From: Pseudomonadota bacterium
GTDB taxonomy: Bacteria > Pseudomonadota > Alphaproteobacteria > Rhodospirillales > Magnetospirillaceae
DNA length: 5,622 nucleotides
Direction of reading: 5' to 3'
NCBI GenBank assembly: GCA_023426365.1
Contig: JAFAAW010000133.1
Location: forward strand, 1-5,622
Shown here: positions 1 through 4,342 of the stretch, piece by piece
Layout: every line of letters starts with the position of its first letter
Numbering within the stretch: position 1 is the first letter of the stretch
Made by a program: the position numbers and the translations under genes
Notes under the pieces: generated by a model
Database searches by the model: none
The model's input: only the letters and a program-made list of their open reading frames with translations
What the model was told of the DNA's origin: nothing

Positions 1-46
1 TCTCTCGACCCGGTGGCGCCAGCGGGGCATTCTTGTGGATGCCCAT
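1..46 (-). CDS. IS481-family transposase, N-terminal fragment cut by window edge
   Basis: Only the first 15 codons are in the window, reading MGIHKNAPLAPPGRE. The pattern M-x-x-HK-x-A-x-L-x-x-x-x-R-x-E is what I recall for IS481-family transposases (DDE integrases with an N-terminal helix-turn-helix that binds the terminal repeats). The ATG at 46-44 is preceded, five bases upstream, by AGGGGG, a good ribosome binding site, so the start is well supported. The catalytic DDE residues would lie beyond base 1, so whether the gene is intact or active is unknown. It is too short for a family call on its own. The call rests on the combination with the terminal repeat and target motif immediately upstream. 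Confidence 0.75.
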   Translation of the reverse strand, partial: MGIHKNAPLAPPGRE

Positions 47-107
47 TCGGTCCCCCTAATTAGCCAATGTGTCGCAACATCAGCTTCCAAGGTTCAGACC
101 GAGTGGG

Positions 108-127
108 CAACCTCCTGAGACTTCACA
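108..127 (-). repeat. Terminal inverted repeat of the IS481-like element (one copy)
   Basis: Read on the minus strand from base 127, the sequence is TGTGAAGTCTCAGGAGGTTG. It starts with TGT, as IS481-type ends do, and resembles the remembered IS481 end at TGTGAAG and AGGTTG. The partner copy is outside the window, so the true repeat length cannot be measured here. Confidence 0.65.
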
Positions 128-133
128 CCTAGA
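128..133. repeat. Presumed target-site duplication CCTAGA (one copy)
   Basis: Six bases of NCTAGN form directly abut the TGT end of the element. IS481 is known to insert at NCTAGN and duplicate it. Only one copy is visible, so duplication is inferred. Confidence 0.5.
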
Positions 134-192
134 GCGGCCAACACCCAGTCTGGCGCATAGCCGCGCGCCCGGCGAGGGGCAAACATGAAACC

Positions 193-228
193 AGACCAGC
201 GTGCGTCATATGTGACGCTCGATGGTCT
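193..228 (-). terminator. Imperfect hairpin overlapping the response-regulator stop codon, probable terminator
   Basis: Arms 193-208 and 213-228 pair at 14 of 16 positions around a 4-base loop (TATG). The inner arms are GCGTCA/TGACGC and the outer arms AGACCA/TGGTCT. On the minus strand the stem begins inside the TAG stop (229-227) of the response regulator and is followed by GGTTTCATGTTTG, a poor U-rich tail. It probably acts as the 3' end or a stability stem of that mRNA. The tail is too weak to be sure it is Rho-independent. It also lies between the regulator and the downstream insertion sequence. Confidence 0.5.
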
Positions 229-895
229 AGCGGCCCAACTGGCTGGAATCGGGCGAGGTCAGGCCCAGTTGCGAGGCCGCGACCACCGCGCGGGTGCGGT
301 TGTTGACGTTCAGCGCCTTGAGGATGGCGGTGACGTGCAGCTTGACCGTGCCCTCGGCCAGTTGCAGGACGCGGGCAATCTCCTTGTTGGACTTGCCTTG
401 GCCCAGCAGCGCCAGCACCTCGCGCTGACGCGGGGTCAGGAAGGAGACGGCGTTTTCGTTGGCCAGCGGGCCGATGCCGTCGGTCTGGGACGCGCTCTGC
501 TCCAGCAAGGCCGGCGGCAGGTAGACGCCGCCCGACAGCACCAGCTTGAGCGCCGACAGCATGACGCGCGACGACGACGTCTTGGGGATGAAGCCCGCGG
601 CGCCCATGTTGACGGCCTGCAGCACGTGGCGGCGGTCGTCGGAAGCCGACAGCACGATGATCGGCACCGATTCCGGCAGCATGTCCTTGAGCCGCTGCAG
701 CCCTTCGTTCCAGGTCATTCCCGGCATCGCCAGGTCCATCAGCACGATATCGATGTCCGTCTCGCGCTCCACGGCGGCGACAGCCTGCGAGAAATCGCTG
801 GCCTCGACGATGGTCAGCGACCCGCCAAGTTGGTCCAGCACATGGCGCAGGCCGTCACGGAAAAGTTCATGGTCGTCGGCGATCAGAATCTTCAT
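227..895 (-). CDS. NarL/FixJ-family two-component response regulator (REC + LuxR-type HTH)
   Basis: A 222-residue cytoplasmic DNA-binding regulator switched by phosphorylation from a sensor histidine kinase. The receiver domain covers about residues 2-117. It has the acidic pair D7-D8 (ADDHE), phospho-acceptor D54 (VLMDLAMPGM), the switch Ser S83 (VLSAS) and the conserved K105 (IPK). After a linker, the LuxR-type helix-turn-helix spans about 151-212, with LTPRQREVLALLGQGKSNKE and the recognition region GTVKLHVTAILKALNVNNRTRA. All catalytic receiver residues are present, so it should be phosphorylatable. Length and domain order are normal for the family. The ATG at 895-893 is the obvious start because it precedes the receiver's first strand directly. 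The ribosome binding site is mediocre (AAGAAGACGG about 10 bases upstream). No kinase gene is adjacent, so its signal and targets cannot be named. No specific gene symbol is justified. An odd detail is TWNEG after the PGM loop, where SGLEG-like sequences are more usual. Confidence 0.95.
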   Translation of the reverse strand: MKILIADDHELFRDGLRHVLDQLGGSLTIVEASDFSQAVAAVERETDIDIVLMDLAMPGMTWNEGLQRLKDMLPESVPIIVLSASDDRRHVLQAVNMGAAGFIPKTSSSRVMLSALKLVLSGGVYLPPALLEQSASQTDGIGPLANENAVSFLTPRQREVLALLGQGKSNKEIARVLQLAEGTVKLHVTAILKALNVNNRTRAVVAASQLGLTSPDSSQLGR

Positions 896-926
896 GGTCC
901 CACCGTCTTCTTTTTCGGTCCGGCAT

Positions 927-944
927 CCGCCGGTTGCCCGGCGG
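927..944 (-). promoter_or_regulatory. GNRA-tetraloop hairpin in the response-regulator leader
   Basis: On the minus strand, CCGCCGG-GCAA-CCGGCGG forms a 7-bp all-GC stem capped by a GCAA tetraloop, ending about 31 bases before the regulator's ATG. GNRA loops are stable RNA caps, so the stem should form if the leader is transcribed. No switch partner or ligand fold is visible. It may only stabilise the mRNA. Confidence 0.35.
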
Positions 945-1114
945 CGTTCATTATTGCTTGACCGGGGCGCAGCATCCGGGGGCGTCCCCGTTCGGCCATC
1001 CGCTCCGTGGCAGTCCGTGATGCTAAGTTGCAGCAGTCAGGCCGTGCCGTCACTAGGAAAAAGGTTGTCAGACCACTCACAAGTCACGGCCCGAATGCCC
1101 TTTTCGCACTTGCA

Positions 1115-1142
1115 AAAATAGGCAAGGGGCCATGGAATGCAA
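1115..1142 (-). promoter_or_regulatory. Weak sigma-70-like promoter candidate for the response regulator
   Basis: On the minus strand, TTGCAT (1142-1137) and TATTTT (1120-1115) are spaced 16 bases apart, matching the TTGACA and TATAAT consensus at 3 and 4 of 6 positions. It sits in the AT-rich core and would give a leader of roughly 210 nt. Matches this weak are expected by chance in AT-rich DNA. Confidence 0.22.
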
Positions 1143-1198
1143 TATGAAACTCGGCGATGACTACCCCGCCATACTATGGGCATAAAGCAGCAATACAT

Positions 1199-1227
1199 TT
1201 GTCCAGCGCAAATTGCCAGGTTATCCT
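1199..1227 (+). promoter_or_regulatory. Sigma-70-like promoter candidate for the 71-aa gene
   Basis: TTGTCC (1199-1204) and TATCCT (1222-1227) are exactly 17 bases apart, each matching consensus at 4 of 6 positions. A better -10 match, TACAAT, overlaps at 1227-1232 but has no -35 at proper spacing. Transcription would begin near 1234, just upstream of the 1251-1274 stem, giving a leader of nearly 190 nt. Confidence 0.3.
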
Positions 1228-1250
1228 ACAATAGTCGCAGGATATTAATT

Positions 1251-1274
1251 AAAGCATGACCTTTATCATGCTTT
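1251..1274. repeat. Perfect 9-bp inverted repeat in the AT-rich divergent region
   Basis: AAAGCATGA (1251-1259) and TCATGCTTT (1266-1274) pair perfectly around CCTTTA. As RNA it is a stem near the start of the proposed plus-strand leader. As DNA it could be an operator for a dimeric regulator. No T tract follows beyond the stem, so a normal intrinsic terminator is unlikely. Which of these it is cannot be told from the sequence. Confidence 0.45.
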
Positions 1275-1421
1275 TGTGTGCTTTGAGTGTCAAAAACCAA
1301 TGGCCGTCGTCTCGCGCACAGGGGGGCGAACACCATATTTCTCTTCCAAAGGGCAGGGGCTTGCCCTAGACACTCCCGCCCCAGGGGGATGGATGCGGGC
1401 CACAAGTTGGAGAAAGACGCG

Positions 1422-1637
1422 ATGGCGCGACGCGAGGTTGTTGCAGGACAGAGGTACCAGCCCACCGATTCCAGCGCGGTGTGGGAAGTGCGCGAACTGG
1501 TCAAGGATGCCGAGGGCATCGTTCATGCCCGCATGGTCAAGGTGGGTGATGCCACCGCGCTCAAGATGATTTCGACCTCGGCGCTTCGGGACGGGCGGCT
1601 GTACAAGCTGGTGGCCGTCGCGCAGGAGGCGGTTTAG
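1422..1637 (+). CDS. Small protein of unknown function (71 aa)
   Basis: I do not recognise a named family. The 71-residue product is soluble-looking, with no membrane segment, signal peptide or cysteine. It reads like a compact beta-rich domain: RYQPTDSSAVWEVRELV, then EGIVHARMVKVGDATALKMISTSAL, then RLYKLVAVA. The alternation of hydrophobic and charged residues and G/C-rich third codon positions support real coding from about residue 1. The ATG at 1422 is chosen because GGAGAAAG (1409-1416) lies at proper distance. An in-frame ATG at 1389 would give 82 residues, but its G-run is directly against the codon. The open frame extends up to 1287, where the translation (RGANTIFLFQRAGACPRHSRPRG) looks non-coding. 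A perfect hairpin begins two bases after the stop, so it seems to be a single-gene unit. Related-looking small proteins occur in other alphaproteobacteria by my recollection, without known role. Confidence 0.7.
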   Translation: MARREVVAGQRYQPTDSSAVWEVRELVKDAEGIVHARMVKVGDATALKMISTSALRDGRLYKLVAVAQEAV

Positions 1638-1639
1638 CT

Positions 1640-1664
1640 CGTGATGCAGAAAATCTGCATCACG
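1640..1664 (+). terminator. Perfect 11-bp hairpin right after the 71-aa gene
   Basis: CGTGATGCAGA (1640-1650) and TCTGCATCACG (1654-1664) pair perfectly with an AAA loop, starting two bases past the TAG stop. The following TATTCG is not a real U tract, so it may be a weak terminator or a 3'-end stabilising stem. The rest of the 239-base gap up to the next gene holds only one weaker inverted repeat, GCCGCTC/GAGCGGC at 1701-1707 and 1723-1729, and no clear promoter. Confidence 0.55.
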
Positions 1665-1876
1665 TATTCGCCCTCGCCGGGCGCGGCCTCCGGCAGCTTG
1701 GCCGCTCGCTCAATGCTCGCAGGAGCGGCACGCCTCGTATTCAAGGCGCGCCGCTTCTAGCCCGCACGCGGCCGGGCCAGGGGCGTGATCATTGTGGGAA
1801 GTGGGCGCCGCTGCCTTTTTCGTGCCACAAACCGCCCTTACCCCACCGGGCCTGGAACGCCCTTGTTGGAGGTATC

Positions 1877-2587
1877 ATGGCCCGCCGCAGAAGCCGCCGC
1901 GGCCAGCATGACTGGCAGATCTGGCGCAAGCTGTTCAAATTCACGGCCCTGGTGGCGGCGCTGGGCGCCTCGGGCTTCTATGGCTACCAGGTCGGCCAAA
2001 GGCTGGCCGACGAGGAGCTGGCCGCCGCCCGCGGCGAAATCCAGCGCCTGAGCGTGGCCGAATCCGGCCATCAGGAAACCGTCGCCCGCCTGCAATCGGA
2101 ATTGGACGAACACAAGAAGCGCGCCGACGATCTGGCCGTGCGCTATGCCGAGGTGGCGCCGTCCGAGGAGATGCGGGAGCTGATCGCCGGCCTGCGCGCC
2201 AAGCTGGACGGCGGCCTGGACGCCAAGCGCCTGGCCTTCGTCATCGCCAATGCCGAGCCGCCCAAGCGGTGCGGCGGCGAGTCCACCAAGCGGTTCATGG
2301 TGAAGACCGCCAAGTTCGACGGCGCCGCCACCTGGGTGCGCTTTGCCGATCTGATCACCGTGACCGCCGAAGGCGTCGGCGGTGGCGACGGCGCGGAACA
2401 GGCCTTCGATCCCGACAAGCCGGTGACCGTCCATTTCACCGCCATCGGCGGCAAGAACAGCCAGGTGAGCGGCAAGCTGCCGCTGCAGCATTCCATGGTG
2501 GTCAAGGGGGGCGAATACCGCTTCACCATCGCCCCGGGCGCCAAGGGCTTCGTTGAGGTGACCGGCGACCGCTGCGATTACCGCTGA
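1877..2587 (+). CDS. Single-pass membrane protein with coiled coil, unknown function (236 aa)
   Basis: The start is secure, with GGAGG at 1868-1872 four bases before the ATG. Residues 1-18 are strongly basic (MARRRSRRGQ, WRK), followed by one hydrophobic segment at about 20-39 (FKFTALVAALGASGFYGYQV). This predicts an inner-membrane anchor with the N-terminus inside and the rest in the periplasm. Residues 42-93 are rich in Glu, Ala, Arg and Leu with heptad-like spacing (EELAAARGEIQRL, ARLQSELDEHKKRADDLAVRY), a probable coiled coil giving oligomerisation. The C-terminal part, about 98-236, looks mostly beta with a Gly-rich loop (EGVGGGDG) at 165-172. It has two cysteines, C132 and C233, that could form a disulfide in the periplasm. 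I recognise no catalytic motif or named family. The anchor-coil-domain plan suggests a structural or envelope-associated role, which is only an inference. It appears to be transcribed alone. Confidence 0.85.
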   Translation: MARRRSRRGQHDWQIWRKLFKFTALVAALGASGFYGYQVGQRLADEELAAARGEIQRLSVAESGHQETVARLQSELDEHKKRADDLAVRYAEVAPSEEMRELIAGLRAKLDGGLDAKRLAFVIANAEPPKRCGGESTKRFMVKTAKFDGAATWVRFADLITVTAEGVGGGDGAEQAFDPDKPVTVHFTAIGGKNSQVSGKLPLQHSMVVKGGEYRFTIAPGAKGFVEVTGDRCDYR

Positions 2588-2617
2588 TGGGGTGCGAGAG
2601 AAGGCGCCCGATGACAA

Positions 2618-2649
2618 TCGGGCCGCCGGACATGTGTCCGGCGGCCCGA
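2618..2649 (+). terminator. Perfect 15-bp GC-rich hairpin downstream of the membrane-protein gene
   Basis: Arms 2618-2632 and 2635-2649 are exact reverse complements, centred on ACATGT, with a GC-rich core (GGGCCGCCGGA). It starts 30 bases after the TGA stop. The stem would be very stable, but no U tract follows on either strand (CCGTGACG on the plus side). It may be an atypical or bidirectional transcription end, or an mRNA-protecting stem. No gene faces it from the other side. Confidence 0.5.
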
Positions 2650-3313
2650 CCGTGACGAGGTGCCCAAGGGGGGATTGGGGGGAAGGGCGCCCTCGGTGAT
2701 GCCGCCGGGGGGGTGGCGGCAACCTCTGTGTTCGTGTGGTCACTATGACGCCAAAGCCGGGGCGGCAAAATCGTTCTTCCGCCGTACCCACCCAGGGCGA
2801 AAGAGGCAGGACGATGGTCGGGATCGTCCCGAATGGGTGACGGTTCTGTGCCAGATGGATCGGATATCTTCGCCCTATGCATGGCCGCCCTGTGCAAACC
2901 GCCCTTGTCCCCGCATTGCGCGCCCCATCGTCAAGCCAGCGGATAAAAGGGCGCGGTCCGGACCGGTTGATCGAAGGCGCGTGAAGATCACGCCAAGCGC
3001 CGCATTTTTTGCGGCCAGTGAATTCGCCACCTGTCCGGGTGGGGCGTGGTGCGCGATTACTCTTGGCGGCGGCGCGGCCCCCGTTCGAGTTCTTTTTCTT
3101 CCTTGCAAAGGGCCGGCGTTTTCGATGCCAGGGGTGGCGCATTTCCACACAATTCGCGCTGCGTTTTGGCGCTTTCGGGGCTGGATTTGACCCCGCAGGT
3201 GTGCAATATGGTCTTCGTTAGAATTCGGCAGGCATTCCGCCCAACAGACGCCCCGCGCCCTCTGGCTTGTCCGCCCCTGGGCCGGTTGGCTGACGCCGTG
3301 TCGTTACCCAAGT
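2650..3313. other. Long non-coding region upstream of gap
   Basis: About 660 bases between the hairpin after the membrane-protein gene and the gap ribosome binding site. Open frames exist on both strands, but their translations are rich in Pro, Arg, Cys and Trp with no domain-like pattern, and none has a good ribosome binding site. Visible structure: GCCGCC/GGCGGC flanking a G7 run at 2701-2720, TCGGGA-TCG-TCCCGA at 2818-2832, GCCGCA-TTTTT-TGCGGC at 2999-3015, and a pyrimidine-rich run around 3089-3105. It should contain the operon promoter and any regulator sites. None of these matches an operator I can name. Confidence 0.55.
3187..3224 (+). promoter_or_regulatory. Promoter-like boxes upstream of gap (tentative)
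   Basis: TTGACC at 3187-3192 is a good -35 match and TAGAAT at 3219-3224 a good -10 match, but they are 26 bases apart, too far to work as a pair. TATGGT at 3207-3212 is too close (14 bases). Either box may belong to a promoter whose other half is degenerate. Use of TAGAAT would give a leader of about 95 nt before gap. Confidence 0.22.
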
Positions 3314-3318
3314 GGAGG
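3314..3318 (+). promoter_or_regulatory. Ribosome binding site of gap (GGAGG), decides the start
   Basis: GGAGG lies five bases before the ATG at 3324. An upstream in-frame GTG at 3312 overlaps this site and would add MEED before the conserved N-terminus, so the ATG is preferred. Confidence 0.85.
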
Positions 3319-3323
3319 AAGAT

Positions 3324-4325
3324 ATGACTGTTCGTGTAGGCATCAACGGGTTCGGCCGCATCGGGCGCATGGTGTTCCGTGCCGCCACCAAGCACTATCC
3401 GGAACTCGAGATCGTCGCCATCAACGATCTGCTCGATCCCGAGTACCTGGCCTACATGCTGAAGTACGACTCGGTGCATGGCCGCTTCGAGGGCGACATC
3501 TCGGTCGATGGCAACACCCTGGTGGTCAACGGCAAGAAGATCCGCCTGACCCAGGTCAAGGACCCGGCCGAGCTGAAGTGGAACGAGGTCAACGTCGATC
3601 TGGTGATCGAGTCCACCGGCCTGTTCCTGACCAAGGAAGCCTGCGAGAAGCACATCGCCGCCGGCGCCAAGAAGGTCGTGCAGTCCGCCCCCTCCAAGGA
3701 CGACACCCCGATGTTCGTCTATGGCGTGAACCACGAGACCTATGCCGGCCAGACCATCGTGTCCGCCGCCTCGTGCACCACCAACTGCCTGGCCCCGGTC
3801 GCCAAGGTGCTGAACGACAATTGGGGCGTGAAGCGCGGCCTGATGACCACCGTGCATGCCGCCACCGCCACCCAGAAGACCGTTGACGGCCCGTCCTCCA
3901 AGGATTGGCGCGGCGGCCGCGGCATCCTGGAGAACATCATCCCCAGCTCGACCGGCGCCGCCAAGGCCGTCGGCGTGGTGCTGCCCGCCCTGAACAAGAA
4001 GCTGACCGGCATGTCGTTCCGCGTCCCCACCTCGGACGTCTCGGTGGTCGATCTGACCGTCGAGCTGGAAAAGCCGGCCAAGTACGAAGAGATCGTCGCC
4101 GCCATGAAGGCCGCCTCCGAAGGCGCGCTTAAGGGCGTGCTGGGCTTCACCAATGAAAAGGTGGTCTCCACCGATTTCGTCGGCTGCCCGCTGCCGTCCA
4201 TCTTCGACGCCGAAGCCGGCATCCAGCTCGACAGCACCTTCGTCAAGGTCGTGTCGTGGTACGACAACGAGTACGGCTACACCTGCAACATGCTGCGCTT
4301 TGTGCAGTACGTCGCCACCCACTAA
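3324..4325 (+). CDS. gap: Type I glyceraldehyde-3-phosphate dehydrogenase, phosphorylating
   Basis: Cytoplasmic enzyme that interconverts glyceraldehyde 3-phosphate + phosphate + NAD+ with 1,3-bisphosphoglycerate + NADH, used in glycolysis, gluconeogenesis or the Calvin cycle. The 333-residue length is normal. The N-terminal Rossmann fold shows VGINGFGRIGR at 5-15 and AIND at 32-35; D35 at the end of strand 2 suggests NAD rather than NADP preference. The active-site signature SAASCTTNCLAP places the nucleophile at C151 and the base at H178 (TTVHAATATQK). The phosphate-site region SSTGAAKAVG (208-217) and FRVPT (232-236) are intact, as is the C-terminal YDNEYGY with N315 contacting the cofactor. 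The GGAGG site five bases upstream fixes the start. It is the first gene of a two-gene unit: pgk follows after 17 nt with its own binding site, so co-transcription is very likely. Control probably resides in the long region upstream. Confidence 0.98.
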   Translation: MTVRVGINGFGRIGRMVFRAATKHYPELEIVAINDLLDPEYLAYMLKYDSVHGRFEGDISVDGNTLVVNGKKIRLTQVKDPAELKWNEVNVDLVIESTGLFLTKEACEKHIAAGAKKVVQSAPSKDDTPMFVYGVNHETYAGQTIVSAASCTTNCLAPVAKVLNDNWGVKRGLMTTVHAATATQKTVDGPSSKDWRGGRGILENIIPSSTGAAKAVGVVLPALNKKLTGMSFRVPTSDVSVVDLTVELEKPAKYEEIVAAMKAASEGALKGVLGFTNEKVVSTDFVGCPLPSIFDAEAGIQLDSTFVKVVSWYDNEYGYTCNMLRFVQYVATH

Positions 4326-4342
4326 GGGCCGGAGGGAACACA

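Larger units (their letters stand above)
1..127 (-). mobile_element. IS481-family insertion sequence, transposase-proximal end (partial)
   Basis: One end of an insertion sequence, running out of the window at base 1. Three things are seen together on the minus strand. A terminal sequence beginning TGTGAAGTCTCAGGAGGTTG starts at base 127. A purine-rich ribosome binding site (AGGGGG) lies at about 52-57. An open frame starts at base 46 and translates like the N-terminus of an IS481-family transposase. From memory, the Bordetella pertussis IS481 end begins TGTGAAG and has AGGTTG at the same offset, with its transposase start under 150 bases inside. The flanking six bases (128-133) are CCTAGA, fitting the NCTAGN target preference described for IS481. 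The other end, the rest of the transposase and the second target copy lie outside the window, so completeness cannot be judged. The element sits downstream of the response regulator and reads the same way. Confidence 0.8.
896..1421. other. Divergent intergenic region between the response regulator and the 71-aa gene
   Basis: About 525 bases with no convincing gene. The half next to the regulator (896-1080) is GC-rich and holds a small GNRA-loop hairpin and a doubtful short frame. The middle (about 1100-1290) is distinctly AT-rich compared with the coding DNA around it and carries weak promoter-like boxes on both strands. A 9-bp perfect stem lies at 1251-1274. A TTTGA-GTG-TCAAA palindrome lies at 1282-1294 and a small stem at 1350-1355/1362-1367. 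The layout fits a divergent promoter region giving both flanking genes leaders of roughly 200 nt. Transcription starts are inferred, not shown. Confidence 0.6.

Noticed and set aside
185..961. 258-codon open frame on the plus strand opposite the response regulator
   Set aside because: It mirrors the regulator gene, and its translation is full of Gln, Arg, His and Gly with no domain pattern. The minus-strand frame has a complete REC-HTH protein.
892..1080. 62-codon minus-strand frame starting with GTG at 1080
   Set aside because: No ribosome binding site precedes the GTG and the first half has no protein-like pattern. Only the shorter 35-codon version is kept, as a tentative finding.
1287..1421. 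N-terminal extension of the 71-aa gene back to 1287
   Set aside because: The GTG at 1287 has no ribosome binding site and the extra 45 residues look non-coding. The ATG at 1422 has GGAGAAAG at proper spacing.
2701..2720. G7 run as a possible G-quadruplex
   Set aside because: There is a single long G run without three further G tracts close by. The flanking GCCGCC/GGCGGC makes a simple hairpin more likely.
1838..3148. 436-codon minus-strand open frame across the membrane-protein gene and the intergenic region
   Set aside because: Its translation is low-complexity Gly/Ala/His/Arg/Pro of the kind produced opposite GC-rich genes. It has no ribosome binding site and conflicts with the well-supported plus-strand gene.
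2660..3190. 176-codon plus-strand frame in the region upstream of gap
   Set aside because: It has no ribosome binding site, an amino-acid mix heavy in Pro, Arg, Cys and Trp, and no pattern of helices, strands or conserved motifs. It overlaps other equally long frames.
4256..4342. N-terminal extension of pgk into gap
   Set aside because: The extension is gap read in another frame. GGAGGG at 4331-4336 fixes the ATG at 4343.
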